A DNA stretch of 64,000 nucleotides from Thamnaconus septentrionalis (lineage: Eukaryota > Chordata > Actinopteri > Tetraodontiformes > Monacanthidae), in NCBI GenBank assembly GCA_009823395.1, contig CM020513.1:4670501-4734500 (forward strand), written 5' to 3'. Under the pieces are notes generated by a model. It did no database searches and had not been told where the DNA came from. It saw only the letters and a program-made list of their open reading frames with translations. This document shows positions 11,758 to 22,164 of this stretch, one piece after another. The translations under genes were made by a program, and so were the position numbers. Within the stretch, counting starts at the first letter, position 1. Every line of letters begins with the position of its first letter.

Positions 11758-11769
11758 GCTGACGTCAGC
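11758..11769. promoter_or_regulatory. Perfect palindromic CRE (TGACGTCA)
   Basis: GCTGACGTCAGC is a perfect 12-bp palindrome containing the full cAMP-response element bound by CREB/ATF factors. A single 8-bp site is suggestive only. It lies 25 bp before the hairpin at 11,794. Confidence 0.3.
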
Positions 11770-11793
11770 GATACAGTTTAGGTTGGTGTTGGC

Positions 11794-11822
11794 GACCCTT
11801 GACCCCTTGTTGGTCAAGGGTC
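11794..11822. repeat. Perfect 11-bp inverted repeat
   Basis: GACCCTTGACC (11,794-11,804) and GGTCAAGGGTC (11,812-11,822) are exact reverse complements around a 7-nt loop. Confidence 0.85.
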
Positions 11823-12254
11823 ACCTGATTGGTGCGGCAGTCGGGAGCATCGGCAAAAAACCTGCAACAATCTCGAGCAGGTCTCCTTCTCCTTCGCTGT
11901 GCAGTCAGTGATAAATGATTTTCATATAAATATATATATATATATAAAATCTAATGATTTTTATATGTTTGCCCTTCATTAAAAATGAAAATGAAAAAAT
12001 TAAATCTTTTAAAGGTTGATTAAAAGATAATACCAATTTCAAAATCTTTAAAGGTTTTAATCAGTTTCTCTTCTTTTTTGTTGTAATGTTGTTTTTTTGT
12101 CAAGAGCACCAACTTTTGTTTGTTTGTTTTCTGTTTTCACCCTTTATCCATTATATTAGAGAAAAAAAGAAGCTCTCCTTGACACCCAATGCTAATGTTA
12201 CTCAGACCTTTTCTCCTTGAGAGACAAACAACAAGCGACGCTGCCGTTTTGCAC

Positions 12255-12460
12255 CTGACAGTGACTGACAGCCCAACTTCAAACAGCACCAAATGGAAAC
12301 GTGGGACTTCTTTTGCGATTCGACCCCCTGGATGTTCACGTGCTGTCGGACGGGGATGTGGAACCAGAGGTGCAGCTCCAGCCGACACGGTGCGTTCAGG
12401 GTCATCTCACCGCCGAAGGACTCAACTCTGTCTTCGTGTCCAGGCGTCTTGTTCTGTTTG
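12255..12460. other. Multi-frame coding-like block with splice signals
   Basis: Several frames on both strands stay open and codon-like here. On the minus strand, a long pyrimidine tract followed by CTTCCAAACAG gives a strong acceptor just before 12,453. Donors follow at GGCG|GTGAGA (last exon base 12,411, a 43-bp exon) or CTGTCAG|GTGCAA (last base 12,255, a 199-bp exon). A plus-strand frame reads VHVLSDGDVEPEVQLQP and is also protein-like. The orientation cannot be settled and no family is recognised. Confidence 0.22.
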
Positions 12461-12603
12461 GAAGACGGCAGGAAGAGAGAGAAAAAAAACAAAACACAAG
12501 TAGAAGCTTCCTGTAAACACCTCGACGGGTCTCCGGGCTCGCTGAATCCCAGATTTACGACAGGAAGTGAACAGCGGCGCCGGACGCCTCAAGCATGAAA
12601 GTA

Positions 12604-12622
12604 CTCTCTCTCTCTCTCTCTC
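12604..12622. repeat. (CT)n microsatellite, short
   Basis: Nine to ten CT units. Confidence 0.9.
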
Positions 12623-12766
12623 ACTCCCCGACGACGTCCAATCACGGTCCGGGTCGCGGGGAAACCGGAGCAGAGTGGACTTCAGCGTGATGGATGGGGC
12701 CTCGCTAGAGAGATGATGGATGAGTTGAGCTTGTGTTTCGTTTCATATCACGCAGAATGAGTTACT

Positions 12767-12803
12767 ATGGCGATGGCGATGGCGATGGCGGCGGCGGCGG
12801 CGG
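12767..12803. repeat. (GGCGAT)n-(GGC)n array
   Basis: Hexamer repeats give way to GGC triplets. Confidence 0.9.
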
Positions 12804-13039
12804 ACCGAACCGCCGAGGCCGCCACTTGACCCGAATCGAAAGGACGAGTCAGCCGTGACGTCGGCTCACTGCCGGGTGACTGATTCCTCCCGTGTCGAGG
12901 AAAATAGTTTTTTTTTCCCGCCGTGCACACACACACACACAAAAATAACTTTTTGGGGCCGTTTTCTGAGGCGACGCCCACTTGTGATTGATTGTGAACA
13001 CGTTTTTTGTTTTCTTCCTCGGCTACAAAAAGGAACCTC

Positions 13040-13110
13040 CGATGACTCGAGCTAATTAAGCACAGAGGAGCCAATTATGAAGCGCCTCTATCTGCTGCGC
13101 GCAGGCCGCC
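13040..13110. promoter_or_regulatory. Candidate conserved non-coding element
   Basis: Contains GAGCTAATTAAGCAC and CCAATTATGAAGC (homeodomain-type cores) beside a CTATCTG GATA/E-box word. Inference from motifs only. Confidence 0.18.
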
Positions 13111-13667
13111 CGGCTCACAAAGACGTCGCGATAAACGCGAGAGAAAAAAAGGAAGTGACTTTAATTTTTCGGTTTCAAAGTTTTTCTCCTCCGGACGCTG
13201 AAATTATCGCTGAATTCACTCGGCAGACATTTCTTCTTTTGTGTTGTCCAAATTATCCAATGTCAATATCTGCAAAAAGGTATTTTTCAAAAGATCCTAC
13301 GGCTCTAATCGCCCCCCCTCGCCTTGTGCTTTAAAGCTCAATCGCTCGAGTCCCCACAAAGACAACAAAAGGAAAAGGTTGTCGGCCGGCAGCTCGTCTG
13401 GATTAAAAATCAGCCGTCCGCCAAAAACGCGTTTTTTTTTTTTTTTATCCCCATCATATGCTGCTCAAGCGTGGCCAGAATCCCTCTTCTTCCTCTTCTT
13501 GCGATGAGTTCGAATATTTCCAAACTGATTAAATACGGGGCTTTAGAACATTCCGGGGGTTTGGTGTAAAACACACAGCCGAAGCCATTTATCAGTTTGA
13601 AAGGCCTTTAAATATTTCATTAACATCACAGTCACCCCCGTTTTCTTTCATCTCCACTTCGTCTTCG

Positions 13668-13704
13668 TCTCTCTCTCTCTCTCTCCCTCTCTTTCTCTCT
13701 CTCT
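13668..13704. repeat. (CT)n imperfect microsatellite
   Basis: CT-rich run with CCC and TTT interruptions. Confidence 0.9.
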
Positions 13705-13880
13705 GTCCTTCTAAATGCCTCTCAGGTTTCTAACTGGTCGTAACGACCCATTTAGGGCGTTTTCATTTAAACGACCCCCGGGGATCAATGTGCGAAGATG
13801 AACTTCGTCTCGTGTTAGCGAGACTTTTAAAGGCGTCCATTTAATCACCTCCCTCTGCACACTTGAGGAATTTTTATTCC

Positions 13881-13918
13881 TTTTTTTTTTCTACTTTTTT
13901 TTTTTTTTTTTTTTTTTT
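13881..13918. repeat. Poly-T tracts
   Basis: T10 followed, after CTAC, by T24. No SINE or LINE body could be recognised next to it. Confidence 0.9.
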
Positions 13919-14119
13919 ACAGCTCCGATAGCCGCGACACACTTCATAAAGTTCTGATGCAACGTGAGGCTGAGGAGCGTCACCGGAACCTTTGAAGCCT
14001 TCTAGCACGCCGGCTGCATAATGAATCAACACCCGTGGCGCAGCAGGGGAGCCTGGAAACTGTCTCCGCTGCACCTGAAGGCCACGCCCACTGCCACGCC
14101 AATGGCCCAGAGTTGCCAC

Positions 14120-15840
14120 AGGAGATTATGTCAGGAACGTAATGTCCTGATCACGCAAAACTTAGTCAAAATAAAATAAAAAAGAAACAAAAAAGTTCTA
14201 AAATATTTTCCCTGCTCTCTCCATTTCTAAGTTTGGCGACTTGGGTTTTGTCTGAGTGGACGGCAGTGATGGACCCTGTTTGGAGCCTCAGATGGTGTGA
14301 GCGGCTTTCGAGAACAAGACTGATGATGTTTTAGTTCCCAAGGAGTTAGAAAATACTGGGGACGCTGGCAAAGTGAAAAAAAAAAAACAATTAATGAAAT
14401 AAATATTTAGCTATTTGCTTTGGACAAGCATCCCTGTATAATTAATGGATTAGCTCCCGACTGCGGCGTTTTGCTGAACGCACAAGATAATGAAATTTTC
14501 TGCCCTGCAAACATGTTGTTGGTGATTTCTTGCTGTTGCGAGTGCTTATACATGGTTGTTTGTGTCGGGTGTTATTATTTTCTTTAAAAACGGTTTACGA
14601 CAATTTTCTACCCATTGAGATCGGCACCGGGACAAGCTTGAAACTGTGTGTTTAATGTAAAATAAAATAAAATAAAGTCAATCTAGAGTGTGAATCTGAA
14701 TGTGAGGATGAAAAGGCAAAGAAAGAAACAGTTGTTGCTCATGCTGCTGCTGCTGCTGCTGCCAGTTTTCACATAAAGCACAGAAAATTAATTTGAGCAT
14801 CAGTAGTAGCAGTTGGAGCGTTTTTGCAAGACGTTTTTTTTTTCAAGACTCAAAACGAGATCTCCGCTTAAACCGTCGCCGCTGGAAACGTGGCAAGCGG
14901 CGCCACACTGAGACGACGGCGCGAGGCGTCAAACGCGACAACTTCCGCTCGTGTTAAAAAGACGATCGGGTGGGATTTCACAGCTTTTTGCTTTTAGTGA
15001 GTCAGCGTGACAGGTCAGAGTGAAGCGAAGCTGGGATTCAGTCACAGGAGGGGGAGCTGATTAAAATAATCCCACTCTGCTAAACTACGTGGCGATACGG
15101 ACGCTGTCTGCATCTCAGTGCCGGAGTGGTGAATCACCGGTCGACGTTCCAGAGGGTGTCCGGCAAATCGTTGCTTACAGTGAAACGCACAAAACGAGCG
15201 TCACGATTCCATGGAGTGACTCAGAGCTCAGTGAAGTGACATCACAAGGCGGAGACAGTGAGGAATTTTATGGAATTACTGCCAGGTGGCGACTGATGGG
15301 ATGCACAGCTCTTATCCATGTACTGAATCACTTGAATCACTTTCGATGAAATCGTTTGCTCACTGAATCGTTCAGCTCCCCAGCACTTTGGCCGGCGGCG
15401 CTGTTGTTTTCACAACTTATTATCATTGCCTGCTTTAGGACTGTTTCAGTTTTTCTTCTAACCAGCAGTGCGGCATTGTTGCAAACAAATCGCTTAAGCA
15501 CAGTTCATTCAGTGAAGGCGGGACATTCGGCAAAGGAGTCGCTTAACATGCCACTGGCACTGGTTTCTCCGTTTTTTTCAGCTTTGCTTTTAATCATGAA
15601 ATGCGGAGAGGTCATTAAAAACAAAAGAACACTAAAAAAACAGACAGAACTTGCAGTGTGTAATTGGACATGGGAATGAACAAATCCTTTCAGAAGGTGA
15701 TTCAATTCACCGCCTCCGTCCAAAAAATGATCGGACCTTTGAACGGAACGTTGGCAGACGACGCAGCACAACAGTCGGCCAGGTCGTAGCTACTGCTGCA
15801 GGTCAGCCTGCACCGGCCGATGCAAAGCGTCGGACACAAC
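14120..15840. other. No gene recognised
   Basis: Contains a (TGC)7 run at 14,742-14,762 and, at about 15,320-15,380, repeated TGAATCA/GAATCG words that may be a decayed transposon end. No convincing exon pair was seen. Confidence 0.5.
14742..14762. repeat. (TGC)7 trinucleotide repeat
   Basis: Seven uninterrupted units. Confidence 0.95.
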
Positions 15841-15857
15841 CAAATCGTGCAGCTCAC

Positions 15858-15968
15858 CTGCGGCCGACCGATCCTCCAGGTGATTCAAACTCTTCGCCTC
15901 CTCCGTCGCACGCTGCCTCGTGGCCAACTCGCTTTTTCCTCCAGGATCACAGGAGTCGTAAACAGCGA
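15858..15968 (-). CDS. Candidate internal exon, coiled-coil-like (exon E)
   Basis: On the minus strand the acceptor CTATTGTTATTTCAG is followed by a 111-bp frame that reads AVYDSCDPGG, then KSELATRQRATEEAKSLNHL, then EDRSAA, ending in phase 1 at a near-consensus donor, CCGCAG|GTGAGC. The translation is rich in E, K, R, A and L with heptad-like spacing, as in coiled coils. Its entry phase matches the exit phase of candidate exon D upstream (17,090-17,124), which would give ETEV|AVYD at the join. The frame also stays open for 22 codons past the donor to a stop, so read-through is an alternative. No family is recognised. Confidence 0.35.
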
Positions 15969-16770
15969 CTGAAATAACAATAGTCAACCTTTAGGGTGCG
16001 CTCTCCCAGCGGAGGGGAGTCCCTTCACTGCACTTCGCTCATTAGAGGCGGCGGTGCTGGTGCGCGCGTGTGTGTTTACCGCGAGAGCGCGTCGCCGCCC
16101 TTCATGTCTCGGCCCGGGGAAAAAAAAAAGAAAAGAATAAAAGCTGAAAACGTCTCGGCCGTCCCCGCTGCGGCGCCGGCACAAAGACGCTTGCCCTGCG
16201 GCAATGTGAGCGGGCGCAACCTTGAAATACAAATAAGGAATCTTCAGAAAGCCGCTGCCGCTGCGTGGCGCCGCAGCAGCGTGTGTGTGAGTATAATTGG
16301 TCGCTACCCTCTGAGAACCTCCTCCAGCTCTCGGCCTTTTGCCAGCGAGGCGACTTTGGAGCGAGGACGAGGGCGGCAGCGGGCGAGGTGAGCGGGAAGA
16401 CTTCCTGTTCTGGTAGGGACGCGTGCACGCGGGCGCGCACGTCGGGCCTCGCCGGACGGCAGAGTGGCGTCCCCCAGTTTCAGTATTGCACTTCCGGTCT
16501 AGCGGCCACAGTTCAGCTTTTTTTTTCTTTTTTTCTGCAGTAGAAGCCTTACACACGGTGGACGACGGCGTTGAGATCGTTTGCGTCCGTAGTCCTCAGG
16601 CAGAAAAACCGCACAAACCAAAACACAAACACACAGACGCCGAGGATCAGGTCCTGGGCTAGAAGAGGCAAGGAGTGTTTGCCAATCAGAAGCCTCGTAC
16701 GATAATAATCCGACAAAGAATCCAACAGGCAAATGCCATATTTTTCTCATTTTCCACTTTACTTTTCCAG

Positions 16771-16825
16771 CAACGCCCTCGCTGAAAGTCGTCGCACTGC
16801 TCCGCCTCTCAGCCGACATAAACAG
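16771..16825 (+). CDS. Speculative plus-strand exon
   Basis: A very strong acceptor (about 30 pyrimidine-rich bases ending ACTTTTCCAG) precedes 18 codons reading NALAESRRTAPPLSRHKQ up to a donor-like AACAG|GTGTCC. The frame stays open and codon-like past this donor to about 17,010. It lies on the strand opposite exon candidates D and E, so at least one of the two sets is probably chance. Confidence 0.15.
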
Positions 16826-16992
16826 GTGTCCGTATCTCCTGCATCCGTCTGCGTCGGAAGCTGCTCGGCGCCGCCTGCTGACAAGATAAATGCCGACTTC
16901 CCCGACTCGCTGACTGCAGGTGGGCGGAGCCTGAACATGGACGGCCGTATCATCATTCATCCTCAGGATCGGCTGTGGAGAGCAGGCAGTGC

Positions 16993-17012
16993 GTGTGTGT
17001 GTGTGTGTGTGT
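16993..17012. repeat. (GT)10 microsatellite
   Basis: Dinucleotide run continuing imperfectly to 17,020. Confidence 0.9.
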
Positions 17013-17089
17013 GAGTGTGCGTAACGGTGATGCTCTGGTGACATGGAATCGTCTCCTAGAACATCAGGACAGTAAGTGAGTGTGTTCAC

Positions 17090-17124
17090 CTTCTGTCTCA
17101 ATGCTGGTTGAAGATAAACGATCA
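17090..17124 (-). CDS. Candidate short internal exon (exon D)
   Basis: The minus-strand acceptor ATGATTTCTTGCAG and donor CAGAAG|GTGAAC bound 35 bp. In the frame entered with two carried bases it reads DRLSSTSIETE and leaves in phase 1, matching the entry phase of exon E. It does not match the exit phase of exon B, so a further exon would have to lie in the 2.7 kb between B and D. Short exons like this arise often by chance; the support is the phase match. Confidence 0.25.
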
Positions 17125-17142
17125 CTGCAAGAAATCATTGCA

Positions 17143-17190
17143 GTGTGTGTGTGTGTGTGTGTGCATGTGTGTGTGTCTGCGTGTGTGTGT
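17143..17190. repeat. (GT)n imperfect microsatellite
   Basis: GT runs interrupted by CA and CTGC. Confidence 0.93.
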
Positions 17191-18184
17191 CCAAGTGTGC
17201 CCCTACCAAAGTGTAGTTCTCTTCAGTGTCAATTCACCGTTCTTCATACACTTTCAAGTGTTGCTTCAGCCTCTTCTTAAGCCTGTTGAATTAAAGTGAA
17301 ATCACATCTCGTGCACTTATCGTGCTGTTGACAAATCCTAACAAGGTGGCGCTGTTCTAGTGCAACAGCTAGCGCCGGCTGCCGGCATTCTTAAAGACGC
17401 AAAAACACCGACAAAATAAGTTCATCACAACGTTAACACCTCCTTCAAACGTGCTGCCAAACCTACCTAGCTGGCGGAAGCTAACGCTAGCAAGCCTGCT
17501 AGTGCCACCAAATTACCAAGGGATTCAGAAAAACACTGTCAACAGACGTGACTAATAGCAGTCAATGTACACAGTGTTGCCCTGAAGCGGCGCTCGCGAC
17601 ACCAGAATACAGATTTGATAAGAAATAACAGATTTTTCCCTCTGATGCACGAGAAAGGAGGAATTGGGACCGCAGCGCTGTCCCAGAATGCCGTGGGGTC
17701 GCGGGGGGTATGGCTGAGTAATGCGCCACACTATTTATTTTACATGAATCTTAACCTTATAAGCTGAGTCACCGTGCGGCTGCAATGATGGGCCCATCAC
17801 TCAGGGTTACGGCTCGGCCCAGGAAGCTGTTAGAGGTTCCTGGAGCCATCTGGGGTCCATAACTCCACCTGGATCAACAGCACCGACGCCGAGCGGGCGG
17901 AATACAGAAAGACTTCCGCCAATGAAGCCGCAGCGCCGGCCGGCGGCGCGCGCACATTCTAAGAACGCGGGGCGCCGCCTCGCATTAATATGCTAATGAG
18001 CCTGTTGTGCTCGACGGAGGCGGCGCAGCGATGCGTTCCGTCCTCATCAAGCGGCGCATTTACATGCACAGCGTCCTGCGATCCGGGTTGGCGCTGTGAC
18101 TCACACTGCGTTGTGTTGCAGATAAGGTGCTTACACGAGCACAATCCTGTAAATTGTTCGCGATCTGCCAAATTTGACACTAAT

Positions 18185-18246
18185 GAGAGACAGACAGAGA
18201 GACAGACAGAGAGAGAGAGAGACAGAGAGAGATAGAGACAGAGACA
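18185..18246. repeat. (GA/GACA)n array
   Basis: GAGA and GACAGACA units mixed over about 60 bp. Confidence 0.92.
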
Positions 18247-19392
18247 CTGCAGCTGCACTCCTCGACCAGGTCCGCTCCTGGCCTGCGGTGGCGCCGTGCT
18301 CTCTTCGGGAGACTACGATACAGGGAGGTGACGCGTGAAAACACGATGAAAAGCACAACAGCAGCAACCAGGAAATGCGTCACAGACTGCAGCAAAACAG
18401 CATAAAGGCGGGAAAAACAATTTCCTTTGTTTTTACTGAGGTTAAATTGTTTGCATGTCTTGTTAACCTCCACTGCACGCTTCCAGCTTATTAGCAATAT
18501 AATCCATATTAACATCTGGGTGTCTGGGAACTTTGTTATTTCTCACATCTTTTTGGTTTAAGAGCTAATGGAAAGCTGGCAAAATGAAAAGTAGATGTGC
18601 TGAGAAATACCAGCGGTAGCACATTTAACATATAACACAAGTGCGATGTGAACATTTGCTAGCTTCATCCGCAACCAAGTGCAACTTTCACATTCACTTT
18701 CCTTTTATTTATTTTTTTCATTTTTTTATTTTAAGCTTCCGGTGAGGGAAAAGATATTGGCTAAACCAATGGGTAAACAGGTCTGTGATTTTTGTTTTTG
18801 TTTTTTTTACTGACCTAAGCTGCTTCAGAAAGCCTCAGGTGGCTTCATCGGAGCCTTGCGTCCAAAAAATAATAACAAAAGCCATACCCAGAAATTTTAT
18901 TTTGCTCGTTGACGCTTGTTTTCGATGTTTGACCCTCGTCTAGCGCCACCTACTCAACCCGCTGCAATCATTCACAATCAAGATCATTTTCATGCATGTT
19001 TTTGCAACCTATCGAAACAGTTTCGGGCATTTATCTTTAAATTCACCGGAGGTGCAAACTTCAGCATGGCAGAGTTCCAGGAAAAGACACAAAAAAACTT
19101 TTCTCGACGCTTGTCGCCATTTTCAGCTCCTCCCCCCTGAGCACCGCTACCACTCTCACCCAAAAAAAAGCCAGTCCTGCGGCCGGTGCGGCGGAAAACA
19201 GGGGGGTGAAAAAGGTGTTGTGTGAACCTGCCCTGATTTATCTGCCCATCGGAACCACGGCCGAGCGATGGGCGGAGGAGAAAAAAAAAGGAAAAGGAAA
19301 ATGCCAACACCTGACACATCGGTTAACGTGGCTCTGGGCTCCAGAGCTGCCAAGGCCAATAATGTCAAACAAAGTTGCACAGCCCCCCAACC

Positions 19393-19436
<44 letters not shown>
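19393..19436. repeat. (CA)n microsatellite
   Basis: About 20 CA units with one TA near the start. Confidence 0.97.
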
Positions 19437-19437
<1 letters not shown>

Positions 19438-19866
19438 CCAGAAACACGCAAAAACTACTACTGCAGTGAGTCTCTGAGCAGAGCAGCAAAAAAAAACAAA
19501 AGAAACAAAACTACAAGACAGCTCATAACACTGAAAATACCTTGATGTGTACATTCAACACTGCTTTTTTTCTATTGTTATTGTAGTACCAAAATAATTT
19601 ATACCAGTGCTTTCTGTCAATAATCTGTGTCTCTGTCTGGCCACTGAACAAACAAACAATTGTGTGTGCTAAAAGACACAGTTGTCACCGGGTCGACCCT
19701 TCGTGATGTCCCAGAGGGCTAACTAGGCTCTTTTCCAGACCCAAACACGAAAGTTTTATTGCATAATTGTTGTTGTGTTGTTGTTGTTTTTTCAATGTTG
19801 CTGTTTCAATAAATTCCACCATGCTAAATTGCTCAAAATGCAGATTGTGGCTTTGTGGAAACTCAC

Positions 19867-19982
19867 CTTCCATCTCGTCTTCATCAGTCGGAGACGACAG
19901 CCGCAGTCGGACTTGAAGTCTCTGCAGCTGTTGCTTCCAAAACTCGGCCTCTGATTGGTGGAGCTGCACCTCACGCTGTCTT
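19867..19982 (-). CDS. Candidate internal exon, coiled coil (exon B)
   Basis: This is the best exon candidate in the window. On the minus strand the acceptor GGTTTCACTGACGCAG opens a 116-bp exon entered with two carried bases and left in phase 1 at a perfect donor, GGAAG|GTGAGT. It reads RQREVQLHQSEAEFWKQQL, then QRLQVRLRL, then SSPTDEDEME: a Gln/Glu/Leu-rich amphipathic helix with coiled-coil spacing and an acidic tail. Its entry phase matches candidate exon C (22,165-22,216). No protein family is recognised. No signal peptide, membrane segment or catalytic motif is visible. Confidence 0.42.
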
Positions 19983-20119
19983 CTGCGTCAGTGAAACCAA
20001 GGATTTTTCTCATTTGCGTGTGTAAATTAGTAAATTAGTGTGTATTGTTGATGTATGCACTTAGGCATGTGAGAGTGTGTGAGTGTGCACTTCACCTCAG
20101 TGATGATGGATGAGCTCAC

Positions 20120-20164
20120 CTGGTTCTCCATCAGCTAGCAGCGAACCAGAGCCACACGTGGAAC
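20120..20164 (-). CDS. Alternative exon candidate (exon A)
   Basis: Minus-strand acceptor GTCCACAG and donor AACCAG|GTGAGC bound 45 bp reading STCGSGSLLADGEP. Both splice sites are good, but its exit phase (1) does not fit exon B's entry and only 137 bp separate them. It is either a chance frame or a mutually exclusive exon. Confidence 0.18.
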
Positions 20165-20220
20165 CTGTGGACATTCTGACTGAGGGGTTCGGAAGCAGGG
20201 AGTGCCGATTCCAAACTGGG

Positions 20221-20320
20221 AAATGGGAGTTGGTTCCTGGAACTGGGAGTTGGTTCCTGGTCCTGGGAGTTGGTTCCTGGAACTGGGAGCTGATTTCTGG
20301 AACTGGGGGCTGATTCCTGG
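20221..20320. repeat. 20-bp minisatellite, five copies
   Basis: Five consecutive 20-bp units of the form aactgggagttggttcctgg with few substitutions fill exactly 100 bp. The inner units carry GGAGTTGGTTCC; the last two drift to GCTGATT. Confidence 0.95.
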
Positions 20321-20394
20321 AAATGGCTCAGGCGGGAAGGGCACGAGTGTCTGATGTTCGACTCCAACTCATTTTGCCGCACATCTGTCAAATT

Positions 20395-20421
20395 ACATGT
20401 GCATTTTTTTCATGCACATGT
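20395..20421. repeat. Perfect 10-bp inverted repeat
   Basis: ACATGTGCAT and ATGCACATGT flank a 7-nt, T-rich loop. Confidence 0.85.
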
Positions 20422-20455
20422 CAGTTGTGTTAAGCTGCAGTCAGTCAATGTTGGT

Positions 20456-20492
20456 AGAGAGAGAGAGAGGGAGAGAGGGAGAGAGAGAGAGA
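20456..20492. repeat. (GA)n microsatellite
   Basis: GA run with GGG interruptions. Confidence 0.93.
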
Positions 20493-21392
20493 TGAGCTTA
20501 ACCTTTGGCTGACTTTTATTAGAAAAAGGAGCAACTAAAAAAGCCAAAAACTGTAAACACGATACAGCAACACTTGATGTGAATCATTTATCGCCTCTGA
20601 CTTTGCAGACTGTCTTCGGCAAAAAACAAACAATTTGAAAGAAAGAGATAAGAGAGGAGGAGACAGTCAGTCCTTCCTGATTCCTGTTGCATTATAAGCT
20701 GATTTTGCAAACTCGAATGTGGCAAAACAAAAAAAAAACTCTTATCACTTCTTCCCTTGTCTCAGTTTTATCTCAGAGAGAAAAGACACAAAACAGCTCA
20801 GAATGACTTCTCTTTTTTTCCCCTCCCTTTCCCCTCTCCAAGCTTTATATAAACTTAATGCAAAAGCAGCATCCTCAGGTCCTTCTTGTTGTTTTGTTGT
20901 GCAGCGAGTGGGCGTCGCTCAGCTTTCAGCTCTCAAGACGCACAAATTGACAGCGCTTCCAAAGTTTTCGGGCTCAGTCGGACGTGAATTCGGTATTTAT
21001 TTGTTTCTGTTTTTGTTTCGGGTTTTTTTCCCATGGTCTTTTGACGTCGCCCTACGCTTCCCTCGCCTCCCTCGCCCCTCCTCCCTCTCCGACTGAGGGT
21101 GGGGCAGCTGCGACCTCTGTGAGCTGAAATAGTTTGGAGCTCGTTAGGGGAGGAGCAGAAGGGAGAGCAGAGGGGGTTCGAGTGCAGCCAGTTGGCAATT
21201 TGTTAGGAGGAGAAGAAAAAAAACGATGGAGGAAAAGTTCCCGGGATGGCGGTGGGGGAGGGGTGATGCCGGCAGCGGGGGGGCGTTGTGTTGGTCTGGT
21301 GTCAGGAGCCGAGACATACGCTGACGAGATTGTTGCAGAAAGCCGGCCAGCTTTTGAGCACCGTGACAGAACTGGGAGGCTGGAAACAGGCC

Positions 21393-21422
21393 TGTGTGTG
21401 TGTGTGTGTGTATGTATGTGTG
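21393..21422. repeat. (GT)n microsatellite
   Basis: About nine perfect GT units, then GTATGT variants. Confidence 0.92.
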
Positions 21423-21566
21423 CGCACGTGTGTCCTCCAGCTCTGTGTTAGTTTATCATCTGCTCTGTTATTCTAAAACCCTACTTCTTGCTATTTCTCC
21501 TCTACTACACCTGCAAAGCTGAGACGTCACCTGGAGCGACAGCGAGCTTCGTTGACTGCAGCCAGT

Positions 21567-22072
21567 GTTGCAGCCAGTGTTGGCGAGTAATCTATTACAA
21601 AGTAATCCACTACTGTAGTTAAACTGCTTTTTGAGTAACGGAGTAATGTAATTAGATTACTGTGGCAAAACTGGTAATTATATCACAATTACTTTATCAA
21701 GTAACACTATCGTTACTGTTCCGAAATCTTATAATTACTTTAACAATATGGGCAGTGCAAAAGGCACCAGTGTTGCTGTGCATGAGTTTGTTCCGTGAAA
21801 TGTGCAGTTTGTGTTCAGAGAGCAAACATTCAATGTTAAGAGGACAGAGGCAATATTTGGAATTGCAAAATTTGCACTTTAATAAAGTTCATTCCAAAGC
21901 ACTGAGCAACTGTTACCGTATCATTTTTTAACTAAAGTAATTAGTAATTAGTAATTGATTAATTTTGAAACAAAGTAGTTAAAGAAATACTCAGATTACT
22001 TTATTAAGGAGTAATCAGTAATGAGTAGTTGCATTACTTTTATGGAGTAATCCCAACAATACTGGTTGCAGC
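21567..22072. mobile_element. hAT-type MITE with perfect 8-bp target duplication
   Basis: The element is 21,575-22,064 (490 bp). It begins CAGTGTTGGCGAGTAATC and ends with the complement of CAGTATTGTTGGGATTACTC. GTTGCAGC is duplicated exactly at 21,567-21,574 and 22,065-22,072. Both arms are built of alternating AGTAAT/ATTAC words, so the subterminal halves are largely complementary and could fold into a long hairpin. The CAG start and 8-bp duplication place it in hAT. There is no transposase, so it is non-autonomous. It lies in the putative intron between candidate exons C and B. Confidence 0.93.
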
Positions 22073-22164
22073 AGCAGTGCAGAGACAGGACAGAGGAGCC
22101 AGCAAGGGGCGGAGTCCTGACCTGCTGGTGAGTCCTGGTTCTCCTGAGTGAAGTGAGTCCTCAC

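Noticed and set aside
15984..16556. Minus-strand open frame of 190 codons
   Set aside because: Low-complexity, Arg/Ser/Pro-rich, with overlapping open frames on the other strand; composition effect.
16499..17125. Minus-strand open frame of 208 codons
   Set aside because: It crosses a CA/GT microsatellite giving His-Thr repeats, and its reading differs from the spliced frame preferred for exon D.
20221..20320. CRISPR-like array
   Set aside because: The repeats are directly contiguous without spacers, and the DNA is vertebrate; it is a minisatellite.
21530..21566. 25-bp minus-strand exon ending CCAG|GTGACG
   Set aside because: Too short to judge, with its acceptor formed by the duplicated target sequence of the MITE; all three frames are open.
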